Positions 1-8,492 of a stretch of DNA of 64,000 nucleotides are shown piece by piece. Source of the stretch: Bacillus thuringiensis (GTDB lineage Bacteria > Bacillota > Bacilli > Bacillales > Bacillaceae_G); NCBI RefSeq assembly GCF_014932895.1, contig NZ_JACYOF010000013.1:1-64000 (forward strand), given 5' to 3'. The translations under genes were made by a program, and so were the position numbers. The notes below the pieces were generated by a model that saw only the letters and a list, made by a program, of their open reading frames with translations, was not told the DNA's origin and searched no databases. Position 1 is the stretch's first letter, and each line of letters opens with the position of its first letter.

Positions 1-180
1 CAATTAATAAAGAAAATACAGGCTGCCAATATCGATCCTATTGGGTATGGGCGATATGCAAGAGCTTATACATATCCAGAATGGAAGAAAGTAAAAAATA
101 AATGGAATAGTGAATTAGCAAAGGGAGATGTAAATGTTAAGGTAAATGTTGAAATTGGTGCGATGGGCACAATTAAATAA
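1..180 (+). CDS. Spore germination protein, Ger(x)C family (C-terminal end only)
   Basis: The window opens inside a gene; the last 59 codons are visible and end in TAA. The peptide contains the block DPIGYGRYARAYTYPEWKKV and ends in GAMGTIK, which is the conserved carboxy-terminal signature of Ger(x)C proteins. Family members are membrane-anchored lipoproteins that form the C subunit of nutrient germinant receptors in the spore inner membrane. The A and B subunit genes would be expected upstream, outside the window. Which receptor this is cannot be told from the tail. Confidence 0.85.
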   Translation, partial: QLIKKIQAANIDPIGYGRYARAYTYPEWKKVKNKWNSELAKGDVNVKVNVEIGAMGTIK

Positions 181-722
181 TATATATTCAATTGTTGTTT
201 ATACAAAAAAGTAAGCAGATTCGAAAAGAGGGGTTTTTTAATGTGCGAATTATAGGTGTAAAAACAAATTGTATTTTATTGTTTATTTATAAAGTTTAAA
301 CATTTGTAAGAAGGGTAATTGCAATTGCAAATAATTTATAAAATGAAAGTTCGGTCATACAAATCAACATGGCTGAACTTTGTTTATCCCGCATTAACGA
401 GCGGTAAGACTCCCACCTCAAAATTCGGCTGGAGCAAAGAAATTAGGTGGGAGATCAACTGCCCGTAAACGTCCGATTGGTGAGGGCTAATAATCAGTGG
501 GGGATGAACAAAACCCCACTGATTAAAGTTTCACTTTATTTTTATAGTAAGAGGGCAGTGATTTCAAGTGAAAAGCATCTCATTGGACAAATGATTAATT
601 ATGTGAAATAATAATAATAGATAAGGAGACGTTGCTTTTCCTTAAGTGCTTCGAATTAATTTTATTCAATAAGAGAAGGTGTGCTTAAAGAAGTTAAATT
701 AAATAAGGAGCTGTTTTACTAT
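181..722. other. Intergenic region with bcr1-like copy; no gene seen
   Basis: Apart from the repeat at 383-539 no coding signal is visible. An in-frame GTG at 681 could extend the downstream transporter by 14 codons, but the AAGGAG at about 705-710 fits the ATG at 723 better. Confidence 0.6.
383..539 (+). repeat. bcr1-like intergenic repeat, longest copy
   Basis: A 157-bp element begins and ends with TTTAT, which looks like a 5-bp target-site duplication. It has an internal inverted repeat (CTCCCACCTC / AGGTGGGAG) and a second one (AATCAGTGGGG / CCCCACTGATT). Related copies with the same ends lie at 29039-29112 (opposite strand) and 57423-57538. Size, TTTAT flanks and internal stems fit what is described for B. 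cereus-group bcr1 repeats, which move as non-autonomous elements. The name is from memory and was not checked against a database. Confidence 0.7.
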
Positions 723-2180
723 ATGCAACAAAATAATGATTTAAATTTTGAACCTCAAGACGTTAATATTGTCAATCCTAAACAAGCCAGGAAAGCAGTC
801 GTTGCTACTGGTATAGGGAATGCAATGGAGTGGTTTGACTTCGGATTATACGCGTATTTAGCGGTTATCTTAAGTCAATTATTCTTCTCAGGTGTGGATA
901 ATAGTGGTTTGCAACTTGTACTTACATTTGGTACATTTGCAGCGGCCTTTCTCGTTCGACCAATCGGAGGTGTATTCTTTGGTAGAATTGGAGATAAGTA
1001 TGGCCGAAAAATTGTTTTAAGTACTACTATTATTTTAATGGCACTTTCTACATTATTCATCGCATTACTACCAACCTATGAACAAATTGGTGTATGGGCA
1101 CCAATACTACTTTTAGTTGCCCGAATGATTCAAGGCTTCTCTACAGGCGGCGAATATTCAGGAGCAATGGTTTATATCGCAGAATCTTCTCCAGATAAAA
1201 AGCGTGGTATACTCGGTAGTGGTCTTGAAATTGGAACACTCTCAGGTTACATTGCTGCTTCGGTAATTGTTACCATTTTGACGTTATTGTTAACAGATGA
1301 GCAAATGCTCAGCTGGGGATGGCGTATTCCGTTCTTAATAGCTGCACCAATTGGTTTGGTCGGTTTATATTTACGCCGTCATTTAGATGAATCTCCAATC
1401 TTTGAAGAGATGGAAAAAGCACAAGAGGAATCTGAAGACAATGAACAATTTTCATTTATGGATATTATTAAATATCACAAAAAAGACTTCTTATTAAGCA
1501 CAGTAATTGTCGCCTTCTTTAATATTACGAATTATATGATTCTTTCGTATATTCCTTCTTATCTAACTCAAGTACTAAAAGTCAAAGAAACAACTGGCTT
1601 ATTAATTATTTCCATTACGATGGCACTTATGATTCCACTGGCACTTTATTTCGGTAAATTAAGTGATAAAGTTGGTAATAAACGCGTAGTGCAAATTGGT
1701 TTACTTGGTTTAACAGTATGTTCTATTCCAGCATTTTTATTAATAGGTAACGGACATATTGCCGCTATATTTGCAGGTATTTTCGTATTAGGTTTCTTCC
1801 TAAGTGTATATGAAGGAACATTACCTTCTTTATTACCATCACTCTTTTTCACCGATGTACGTTATCGAGCACTTTCGATCTCCTTTAACATTTCCGTATC
1901 GATATTCGGTGGAACAACGCCGCTTGTATGCTCATATTTAGTTCATGCAACTGGTAACCCGCTAGCACCGGCATTTTATTTAACAGGTGTAAGTATTATT
2001 GGATTAGTTGTATTTAGTGTACTTTTCGTCACAACATCAGGACGTGCGCTAAAAGGTTCATATCCTACAGTAGAAACGAAAAAAGAAGCACACCTAATCG
2101 CTAAAAAAGACCCTGAAGAAACACTTTGGTGGCATGAAGAATCTTTAGAAATTGAAGCAGGGAAGAATGCTTCAATTTAA
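723..2180 (+). CDS. MFS transporter, metabolite:H+ symporter (ProP-like) family
   Basis: A 485-residue protein with about twelve hydrophobic segments. The loop GRIGDKYGRK between helices 2 and 3 is the MFS signature, and RMIQGFSTGGEYSGA plus IAESSP are typical of the MHS branch that holds ProP (proline/betaine), KgtP and citrate carriers. It should be a proton-coupled importer in the cytoplasmic membrane; the substrate cannot be fixed from sequence. The start at 723 is chosen because AAGGAG lies 12 bases upstream, whereas the GTG at 681 has its purine run almost touching it. It is a single gene closed by a shared terminator. Confidence 0.88.
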   Translation: MQQNNDLNFEPQDVNIVNPKQARKAVVATGIGNAMEWFDFGLYAYLAVILSQLFFSGVDNSGLQLVLTFGTFAAAFLVRPIGGVFFGRIGDKYGRKIVLSTTIILMALSTLFIALLPTYEQIGVWAPILLLVARMIQGFSTGGEYSGAMVYIAESSPDKKRGILGSGLEIGTLSGYIAASVIVTILTLLLTDEQMLSWGWRIPFLIAAPIGLVGLYLRRHLDESPIFEEMEKAQEESEDNEQFSFMDIIKYHKKDFLLSTVIVAFFNITNYMILSYIPSYLTQVLKVKETTGLLIISITMALMIPLALYFGKLSDKVGNKRVVQIGLLGLTVCSIPAFLLIGNGHIAAIFAGIFVLGFFLSVYEGTLPSLLPSLFFTDVRYRALSISFNISVSIFGGTTPLVCSYLVHATGNPLAPAFYLTGVSIIGLVVFSVLFVTTSGRALKGSYPTVETKKEAHLIAKKDPEETLWWHEESLEIEAGKNASI

Positions 2181-2198
2181 AAAGCAACGTAGAAGTAT

Positions 2199-2230
2199 AA
2201 AAAGACTCCTATGAAAATAGGAGTCTTTTT
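2199..2230. terminator. Bidirectional terminator
   Basis: A 14-bp stem (AAAAAGACTCCTAT / ATAGGAGTCTTTTT) with a short loop. It lies between the end of the ProP-like gene and the end of the leftward operon and has A and T runs on both sides. Confidence 0.85.
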
Positions 2231-2236
2231 GTTACG

Positions 2237-3409
2237 TTATTTTTTTCGTTTCTTCAAACTTTTCTGATATGCGTAAAGCTTATGAGTCTCTTCCTTAAAT
2301 TCATGCAGAAGTATAGTGTTTTCATCATTTGAATAACGCACTGTATTATAAGCATCTATAATAATATCACTTTGAATATTTACATCTTCTTCATCGTTTA
2401 TTCTTTCTAGCCAAGCCTCAACAGTTTCTCCCCGTTTTCTATTTAAAGGAGGGGTTAACTTACTCTCCAACTTGAAAATTTCTTTCCGAATCTCGTTATG
2501 TGGTGGTTTGTTTCGCTTCATTCGTTTTTGACTCATACCTTCTTTATCAGTAATGATTGTAGGTTCGAAGGCTGGCATGTTTGCTAAGTTCAAATATTTT
2601 CGCTTTTTTACTATTTTCCAAACGACATAAATAGCAATGACTGTACAGACTATTATTGTAATGATATTTATGAGTATTGGGTCAAAGTCAGGAAGTTTTT
2701 TCCCATCTTCAATGTTAGGTTTTAATAGATGCCCTTTATTTGCCCAAACGCCTTCTGTATCTTTCATTTCAGCTGCTATTAGAAATGGGTTTATAGCATA
2801 ACCCAACCCTAATGCAACTACTTGAACGATATAAGAAAAAATAAGACGAATATAAGGGAATACAGGAATAAGTAAAGCACTAAGTGTTCCAATAGCAATG
2901 ATAGAAGTAAAACGTAATAGCTGTTGATTACGATTTGAACCTGTTAGCCAAAATGTAATCATAATGTGCAAAGCTAATAATAACAATTTCCATAATGGAG
3001 GAAATGGTGCATAAAATATAGCTGAAACGGCAAACCATACAATGCCGCCTAACGATTTCTGAACTGGATATCCAGGTCCGACCGCGTGTACGATAAAGAA
3101 GAAAAGCGGTAACATAATTGTACCAAAAAGAGAAAATGGTAGTATTAAAGAACAACCGACTATTTGAGCAACTAACAGTATTATAAATGCTGTTGTTTTT
3201 TTCTTCATAAATTTATTAATAAGAAGTATTCCTACATAACCGGTCGCTAAAAATATAGCAATACCAACTAATTCATCCCTTTCTGTTAATAACGAAAGGA
3301 GGAGGAGCAGAATAAAGTCATTAACGTGATAGAGCCAAGTTTTCAAGCTTTTCCACCATCCCTTCGTTATTAATGAGAAACGTAGTTTGCGATAGAAGAG
3401 GGAGTTCAT
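2237..3409 (-). CDS. Membrane protein with DUF4129-like C-terminus (third gene of MoxR-DUF58 operon)
   Basis: A 390-residue protein. The N-terminal ~220 residues hold several hydrophobic helices; one more helix lies near residue 250, followed by a charged cytoplasmic tail with KRGETVEAWLERI and AYNTVRYS, the pattern seen at the end of TgpA-type proteins (DUF4129). The Cys-His-Asp transglutaminase core that normally lies between these parts is absent. The start is uncertain: ATG 3409 overlaps the end of the DUF58 gene by 89 bp and lacks a clear ribosome site, so translation is probably coupled to that gene. The role is unknown; MoxR/DUF58/TgpA clusters are linked to envelope or chaperone functions. 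Confidence 0.7.
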   Translation of the reverse strand: MNSLFYRKLRFSLITKGWWKSLKTWLYHVNDFILLLLLSLLTERDELVGIAIFLATGYVGILLINKFMKKKTTAFIILLVAQIVGCSLILPFSLFGTIMLPLFFFIVHAVGPGYPVQKSLGGIVWFAVSAIFYAPFPPLWKLLLLALHIMITFWLTGSNRNQQLLRFTSIIAIGTLSALLIPVFPYIRLIFSYIVQVVALGLGYAINPFLIAAEMKDTEGVWANKGHLLKPNIEDGKKLPDFDPILINIITIIVCTVIAIYVVWKIVKKRKYLNLANMPAFEPTIITDKEGMSQKRMKRNKPPHNEIRKEIFKLESKLTPPLNRKRGETVEAWLERINDEEDVNIQSDIIIDAYNTVRYSNDENTILLHEFKEETHKLYAYQKSLKKRKK

Positions 3410-4484
3410 TTTTCTGCAAGCCAATGTAAATCAATGTAGATGATCGCTCTCTTTTTCTCGTGACATAATGAAGGAATCCTTGTTTCGGAAGTAACGTACT
3501 ATCATCTGAAATACGTGCTAATTCCTCTAACGTCTTTGCGTAATGCGTTTGTCCGTCGTTTAAAGGTAAGTGCAATGGTCCACCTTCTGCTAAAATACTA
3601 ATAAATAATTCAAATGGAATTTGATGCTTCGTTGCGAATTGACAAATGTACGTTGTAAATGAAATAAGGTCTTCTACATTCTCTTTCCAACCAAACCCAC
3701 GATCAGCAGCTAAAGAAAGACAAATCGTCCAACTATAATTTTTTACAGGTTCATATTGTTTCGCCTGTAACGCCTGCATTTTAGCAGATGCTTTCCAATG
3801 AATAGAGCGGAAAGATTCACGCTCGTATCGCTTTACTCCGATAATAGATGTTTCATCATTGTAAAAAGAAAAATTCGTTCGATAAGAACCATTTAATAGT
3901 TGCTGAAGTTCTTGCAAACCTGCTATTTCTTTAGGAGAAGGATACACAATAATTTCTGTCCTTAATTTATCAAAAACAGGTAAATGTACAGTTAATAAAT
4001 GAAAAGGATCTTTTAATACACATTCAAATTGTTCAATTTGAAACACGCCACGCTTCGTTGCAGTTAAAGTTAAATCCCATTTTTGAGCTGAATGTGCAGG
4101 TTGTGAAAATGGGAAAGAGAATAACGTTTTTGATATTTGTTCAATTCCTTGATCTGTATGCGGTATAAGGGACGAATTTAAATGAAAATAACAAACACCG
4201 TTAACGAGTGGTATATTTGCTCCATTTTTTAAATGGATATAAAACTGTCCAGATTCATCTGGGAAAAGCCGAGTCGTTTGCTTCTCATTTATAACTTGAA
4301 ATTTTTTCTCTATGTAAGCAACATATTTATAAATAAAAATCGCAAATAAATAGTAGAAGAAAAAGAGAAACATAAGAATTCGTTGCGGCAGAAAAAACGT
4401 AAATAGTATAGCGCCTGGCACAGTTAATTGAATAATATGGAGTTGAAAAAATAAAGGTACAGTTACAACGCGCTGTCCATTCAT
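3321..4484 (-). CDS. DUF58 domain-containing protein
   Basis: A 387-residue protein with two close hydrophobic helices at the N-terminus (about residues 15-50) and then a soluble part. The stretch VKRYERESFRSIHWKASAK (about residues 218-236) is the DUF58 hallmark. DUF58 proteins have a von Willebrand A-like fold and are nearly always encoded beside a MoxR ATPase. Its ATG overlaps the stop of the MoxR gene by four bases (ATGA), so the two are translationally coupled. The biochemical function is not established. Confidence 0.88.
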   Translation of the reverse strand: MNGQRVVTVPLFFQLHIIQLTVPGAILFTFFLPQRILMFLFFFYYLFAIFIYKYVAYIEKKFQVINEKQTTRLFPDESGQFYIHLKNGANIPLVNGVCYFHLNSSLIPHTDQGIEQISKTLFSFPFSQPAHSAQKWDLTLTATKRGVFQIEQFECVLKDPFHLLTVHLPVFDKLRTEIIVYPSPKEIAGLQELQQLLNGSYRTNFSFYNDETSIIGVKRYERESFRSIHWKASAKMQALQAKQYEPVKNYSWTICLSLAADRGFGWKENVEDLISFTTYICQFATKHQIPFELFISILAEGGPLHLPLNDGQTHYAKTLEELARISDDSTLLPKQGFLHYVTRKRERSSTLIYIGLQKNELPLLSQTTFLINNEGMVEKLENLALSR

Positions 4485-5410
4485 GTTTGCTCAATCTCCA
4501 CAGGTACGTCAACTTCTTTTAAAATCCTTTGCATGATTCCATTTTTTGTCGTGCGTAATGCCCCTTCCATTGATAAGACGATACGGTGATTCCAAACAGA
4601 AGGAACTAAAAATTGAATATCTTCCGGTGTACAATATTCTCTCCCACGTAAGAAGGCTAACGCTTGAACAGCGCGTACTAAAGCTAAAGTGGCGCGCGGG
4701 CTTACACCGTTAGCGATATAATCGTGATTTCTTGTAGCGTGAGCAAGTTTAATAATGTAATGTTCTAACGGTTCAGAAACGAATATTTCTTTTACTCGTT
4801 TCTGTGCTTCTAAAATGTCTTCTAAAGAGATGACAGATGTGACACTTTCTAATGGTGTATCGTTATGAAAACGTCGCATCATTTGTAGCTCATCTTCTGG
4901 AGCCGGATAACCAATTGAAATCGTCATTAAAAAGCGATCAAGCTGTGCATCTGGAAGAGGGAAAGTTCCTTGTGATTCAATTGGGTTTTGCGTCGCAATA
5001 ACGAAAAACGGTTTTGGAAGAGGAGTTGACTGCTTTTCAAGCGTCACTTGTCGTTCTTCCATCGCTTCTAACAAACTAGACTGTGTTCTCGGCATTGCAC
5101 GGTTAATTTCATCTGCAAGTAAAATGTTTGCCACGACTGGTCCAAGCCTTAACTCGAATTCGCTTGTTTTTGGGTTAAAATATTCAATTCCTGTTACATC
5201 ACTCGGAAGTACATCAGGGGTAAATTGAACGCGAGAAAAATTACCACCAATACTTTTTGAAATTGTTTTCGCAAGTAACGTTTTCCCAGTACCAGGCACG
5301 TCCTCAAGCAGTACATGTCCATCGGCAAGTAGTGAAACGAGGAGTAGATCAATAACATTTTCCTTACCGACAAAAACAGACCCTATATTTTCTTTTAATT
5401 TATTTATCAT
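4481..5410 (-). CDS. MoxR-family AAA+ ATPase
   Basis: A 309-residue AAA+ protein: Walker A GTGKT at residues 40-44, Walker B-type LLADEINRA near 105-115, the sensor stretch ATQNPIESQGTFPLPDAQLDRF, and a C-terminal lid. MoxR ATPases act as chaperones that activate or assemble partner proteins, usually with a VWA/DUF58 partner, which follows here. The start at 5410 is chosen because GAAAGGA sits nine bases upstream; longer in-frame starts lack a site. First gene of the operon 5410 to 2237. Confidence 0.92.
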   Translation of the reverse strand: MINKLKENIGSVFVGKENVIDLLLVSLLADGHVLLEDVPGTGKTLLAKTISKSIGGNFSRVQFTPDVLPSDVTGIEYFNPKTSEFELRLGPVVANILLADEINRAMPRTQSSLLEAMEERQVTLEKQSTPLPKPFFVIATQNPIESQGTFPLPDAQLDRFLMTISIGYPAPEDELQMMRRFHNDTPLESVTSVISLEDILEAQKRVKEIFVSEPLEHYIIKLAHATRNHDYIANGVSPRATLALVRAVQALAFLRGREYCTPEDIQFLVPSVWNHRIVLSMEGALRTTKNGIMQRILKEVDVPVEIEQT

Positions 5411-5548
5411 ATGTAACATTCCTTTCATAATAAAAGAGTTAATATTTCTATATTTTAACAAATTATTCTGAATGTTGGTATGATTTTTAAATTCAAAGAA
5501 ATAGATATTCAATTATTAAATTACACTTGTATATTTTTGGATATGAAT

Positions 5549-5605
5549 ATACAATATCGGTATACGATGTATCGTAAGTCGATATATCATCAAACGATGT
5601 ATCGG
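5549..5605 (+). promoter_or_regulatory. Iterated operator upstream of padR-like gene
   Basis: Four TATCG/TATCA half-sites recur with a 15-bp period (TATCGG, TATCGT, TATCAT, TATCGG). Three belong to near-palindromes: ACGATGTATCGT at 5564-5575, GATATATC within 5579-5590 and ACGATGTATCGG at 5594-5605. The array ends 11 bases before the PadR start codon. It is most simply an autoregulatory operator; binding is inferred, not shown. Confidence 0.6.
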
Positions 5606-5616
5606 GGGTAGTTATA

Positions 5617-5934
5617 ATGAATGCGAAAGCACAAAAATATATTCCATTAACAGAGGCGACATATTACATATTGTTGTCACTAGTAAAGCCATTGCACGGT
5701 TACGGAATTATGCAAATGGTAGAAGAGATGACAAATGGGGAAGTAAAGCTCGGTCCTGGTACTTTATACGGGAATACGACGAAGTTATTAAAAGAGAAAT
5801 TAATTGTTGAAGTTGCCTCTACAGACAGAAAGAAGTGTTATGAGTTAACGACGTTTGGGAGAGAAGTATTGGAACTGGAGTACAATAGATTACAGCGTTC
5901 GGTTAAAAACGGAAACAGTATATTAGGGGAGTGA
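5617..5934 (+). CDS. PadR family transcriptional regulator
   Basis: A 105-residue protein of the short PadR type: a winged helix from about residue 12 (YYILLSLVKPLHGYGIMQMVEEM) with the typical wing LGPGTLYGNTTKLLKEKLI, then YELTTFGREVLELEYNRL. PadR proteins are dimeric repressors released by small molecules. It is followed after seven bases by a DUF2812 gene, a common pairing in Firmicutes, and preceded by an iterated operator, so it probably controls its own operon. The start has GGGGG nine bases upstream. Confidence 0.92.
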   Translation: MNAKAQKYIPLTEATYYILLSLVKPLHGYGIMQMVEEMTNGEVKLGPGTLYGNTTKLLKEKLIVEVASTDRKKCYELTTFGREVLELEYNRLQRSVKNGNSILGE

Positions 5935-5941
5935 GTAGAAG

Positions 5942-6478
5942 ATGGAGACAAAGAAAGTATTAAAATTTTTCGCGGCATGGAGTTTAGAAAAAGAAGAAGC
6001 TTTTTTACGGAAGATGCATCAAAAAGGTTGGGCCTTACAAAAGTATAACGTAATGTATACGTTTAAGAAAACTGAGCCGAAAGACGTAATATATAAAGCA
6101 GATTTTAGATTGGATTATAAAGATTCGAAAGAAAAACAAAAAGAATATATTGAAATATATGAAATGTGCGGATGGAAACATGTAACGAGTTTTGCAAAAT
6201 GGAATTATTTTTGTAAAGAAGTAGAAGAAGAAAATGAGTTGCCTGACATATATTCAGAAAAGGACACGAAAGTGCAAAAAATGAAGGAGTTATTACAATT
6301 TTTTGCAGTTGTTTCAATAACTATATTACCCTCAATGTATAGCGTATTTTTAGGTTCAACAGAATCAAGAGTGCCGATTTGGGCGAAAGTTCTGACAGGT
6401 CTTGTTGGTTGTATGTATGTTTATTGCTTTACGAGACTCTGTTGGAAAATTAAGGGGTTAAAAAACGAAATATTATAA
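5942..6478 (+). CDS. DUF2812 domain-containing membrane protein
   Basis: A 178-residue protein. Residues 1-100 match the DUF2812 pattern: KVLKFFAAWSLEKEEAFL, then WALQKYN, then YKADFRLDYK and CGWKHVTSFAKWNYF. Two hydrophobic helices follow at about 120-140 and 147-168. DUF2812 proteins are usually co-transcribed with a PadR regulator, as here; the function is unknown, and a role as membrane-bound sensor or effector is only inferred. A terminator follows directly. Confidence 0.85.
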   Translation: METKKVLKFFAAWSLEKEEAFLRKMHQKGWALQKYNVMYTFKKTEPKDVIYKADFRLDYKDSKEKQKEYIEIYEMCGWKHVTSFAKWNYFCKEVEEENELPDIYSEKDTKVQKMKELLQFFAVVSITILPSMYSVFLGSTESRVPIWAKVLTGLVGCMYVYCFTRLCWKIKGLKNEIL

Positions 6479-6493
6479 TAAAGAATGGATACT

Positions 6494-6534
6494 AAAAGAA
6501 GAGGATTCTACCAGAATCATCTTCTTTAATTTTC
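6494..6534 (+). terminator. Terminator of padR-DUF2812 operon
   Basis: A 15-bp stem with one mismatch (AAAGAAGAGGATTCT / AGAATCATCTTCTTT), then a T-rich tail. Confidence 0.8.
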
Positions 6535-6584
6535 ATGTAATTCTATTTTGTTCATTCTTTTTTACACAATAAAAAATTATATAC

Positions 6585-6890
6585 TTAAGGCATAGAACTA
6601 ACAGTTACAAAGATAATACCAGTAATAATTCCTAAAAAAATCATAAATGATGAAGAAACGATTAATAATAATGAACTACCGATTAATACTATTTTATTAG
6701 AGTTTTGTTGTTTAAAGTGGTAATAAACTAAAAAGCCGCAAACAGTAGAAATAATCCATATAGCTAGACCGTAAGTAGTCGTGATTTTTTTCCAATCAAA
6801 GATCCAAAAATAAAAGATGAGTATGTGACAAGTTAATAGTAGAAATGTAGATGGAATCATTACCTTTTTATTTAAAATCATTTGTTTCAC
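6585..6890 (-). CDS. Small hypothetical membrane protein
   Basis: A 101-residue protein with about three hydrophobic helices (near residues 12-30, 38-56 and 65-97) and few charges. The ribosome site GAGAGGTG lies six bases before the ATG, which supports real translation. No family was recognised. It is monocistronic on the minus strand. Confidence 0.65.
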   Translation of the reverse strand: MKQMILNKKVMIPSTFLLLTCHILIFYFWIFDWKKITTTYGLAIWIISTVCGFLVYYHFKQQNSNKIVLIGSSLLLIVSSSFMIFLGIITGIIFVTVSSMP

Positions 6891-6975
6891 CTCTCTTATA
6901 TAAATATTACCAAAAGAGTGTGGAGTTTAACATATAATAAGGAAGAAATCCGTTTTTTATTACCGTATTAAACGG

Positions 6976-7015
6976 AAAAATCCCTTATAGAGACAAATCT
7001 ACTTCTATAAGGGAT
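6976..7015 (-). terminator. Terminator of the zinc-ribbon gene
   Basis: A 12-bp stem (ATCCCTTATAGA / TCTATAAGGGAT) followed on the minus strand by a T run (6976-6979). Confidence 0.8.
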
Positions 7016-7025
7016 CGTAACAATT

Positions 7026-7274
7026 TTATGAGAAAGACTGATTTTGAGCAGGTTTAATAAATTGTTCTGGATTTTCAACAAGTCCGCATACAGCGCATTG
7101 AACTCGGTATGTAGGTCCTTGATAAACCATATGAAAAGCGTTCATCGTTTCATTTGTGTATTCTTCTTCTACTTGACCAGTTTGTGGATTTAACTTTACT
7201 GGTTTTACTTGTTGCTCAAGAATATTAAAGCGAGTACGATTTGTTTTACAGCTTGGACAAAGCATTGGTTCCAT
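7026..7274 (-). CDS. Small zinc-ribbon-type hypothetical protein
   Basis: An 82-residue protein with two Cys-x2-Cys pairs, CPSC near residue 5 and CAVC near residue 60, spaced as in a zinc ribbon. The middle part is polar. The start at 7274 has GGAGGTG seven bases upstream; the 48 in-frame codons further upstream are hydrophobic and lack a site, so they are left out. The function is unknown; metal binding is inferred from the cysteines. Confidence 0.75.
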   Translation of the reverse strand: MEPMLCPSCKTNRTRFNILEQQVKPVKLNPQTGQVEEEYTNETMNAFHMVYQGPTYRVQCAVCGLVENPEQFIKPAQNQSFS

Positions 7275-7399
7275 AAGTATACACCTCCATTTGTAGCATT
7301 TCTTAAACGGAATGATTTTATGCAAGTAAAAAAACTTTCTCAATATAAATAGATGCTTAATGTATTTAAAATTCAGAAAAAATAAAATATAATAAAAGT

Positions 7400-7478
7400 A
7401 CGAACTGGTTATGTCCAAACCAAATCTCCTGTTTTATGCCAATGTGCTGGGGGGCCGAGAAATCGGCCTCATTTTTTT
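7400..7478 (+). ncRNA. Candidate small RNA
   Basis: A TATAAT at 7388-7393 and a strong intrinsic terminator at 7453-7478 (GGCCGA-GAAA-TCGGCC, then seven T) enclose about 80 bases without an ORF. The minus-strand gene upstream starts at 7274, so the terminator belongs to nothing else on the plus strand. The -35 is weak. The transcript is inferred. Confidence 0.35.
7453..7478 (+). terminator. Intrinsic terminator with no upstream gene
   Basis: A perfect 6-bp GC-rich stem with a GAAA loop, then ATTTTTTT. It may end the candidate small RNA at 7400-7478 or serve as a barrier before the VOC operon. Confidence 0.75.
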
Positions 7479-7548
7479 GTACTTATGTAACAAGGTTATT
7501 TGAAACATTTGTCGAATTTTTAGGGATATAGATAAAGGGGGATTTAAA

Positions 7549-7932
7549 ATGGATTTGAAAATGAAATACATTATTTTATATGTAGAAAAGTTTGAGGAAT
7601 GTTTAAGGTTCTATAAAGATATTTTACAGTTACCAATAAAAGCAGAGCACGGTACATATATTGAATTTAATACTGGATCGACAATTTTAGCGATAAATAC
7701 GCGAGAAGACGTGAAGGAATTAACAGGACTACCGCTTACAGAAGGTGAATTACAGTCTTCTCATTTTGAATTAGGATTCGTTGTTGAAGATGTACAAGAA
7801 ACGATTGAGCAATTTAGAGAGCAAGGTATTAAGATTTTAGTTGAACCAATTGTAAAACCGTGGGGACAAACAATTGCATACATTGCTGATCCAGATGGAA
7901 ATTATATTGAAATTTGCAGTTCATTAGAATAG
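7549..7932 (+). CDS. VOC (glyoxalase/bleomycin-resistance) family protein
   Basis: A 127-residue protein with the paired beta-alpha-beta-beta-beta layout of the VOC fold. The first half starts MKYIILYVEKFEECLRFYKD, and the second half ends in the typical IAYIADPDGNYIEICSS. Members are metal-dependent lyases, dioxygenases or drug-binding proteins; the substrate is not predictable here. The ribosome site AAAGGGGGA precedes the ATG. It heads a tight run with the GNAT, kinase and HAD genes that follow. Confidence 0.88.
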   Translation: MDLKMKYIILYVEKFEECLRFYKDILQLPIKAEHGTYIEFNTGSTILAINTREDVKELTGLPLTEGELQSSHFELGFVVEDVQETIEQFREQGIKILVEPIVKPWGQTIAYIADPDGNYIEICSSLE

Positions 7933-7946
7933 AAGGGGAAAAAGAG

Positions 7947-8492
7947 ATGAAATTTCCAAAATTAGAAACAGAACGTTTAGTATTAAGAGAACTTACATTA
8001 TTAGATGCAGAAACAATGTTCCGTTATTTCTCGAAAGAATCTGTTATACGTTATTTCGGAATGGATTCTTTCGAACATATTGAGCAAGCGAAAGCGACGA
8101 TTCAAACGTTTAAAAATCGTTATGAAGAGGGAAGTGTATTTCGCTGGGGAATTGAAAAAAAAGGGACCGACCAATTAATCGGAACTTGTGGATTTCATTT
8201 AATTAACAATCATCATAAACGAGCTGAAATTGGTTATGAATTAGATGATACATATTGGGGACAGGGATATGCATCCGAAGCACTTCAAGCCATTTTATCT
8301 TACGGATTTGAAACATTACAGCTTATAAGAATCGCAGCTGTCGTATATGTAGAAAATAAAGCTTCTCAAAAATTGTTGAAAAAAGCAGGGTTTCAAGAAG
8401 AAGGATTACTTCGAAATCATATGATTCAAAATGGAGTTGCTCATGATACAATTTTATACTCTTTATTAAAAGAAGAATGGAAGCAGCGATGA
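7947..8492 (+). CDS. GNAT N-acetyltransferase (RimJ/RimL-like)
   Basis: A 181-residue protein beginning LETERLVLRELTLLDA, the usual start of RimJ/RimL-type acetyltransferases. It has the acetyl-CoA loop YWGQGYASEAL near residue 110 and the NKASQKLLKKAGFQEEG segment near 150. These enzymes acetylate N-terminal or small-molecule amino groups; the target is unknown. The start at 7947 has AAGGGGAAAAAG upstream. It lies 14 bases after the VOC gene. Confidence 0.9.
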   Translation: MKFPKLETERLVLRELTLLDAETMFRYFSKESVIRYFGMDSFEHIEQAKATIQTFKNRYEEGSVFRWGIEKKGTDQLIGTCGFHLINNHHKRAEIGYELDDTYWGQGYASEALQAILSYGFETLQLIRIAAVVYVENKASQKLLKKAGFQEEGLLRNHMIQNGVAHDTILYSLLKEEWKQR

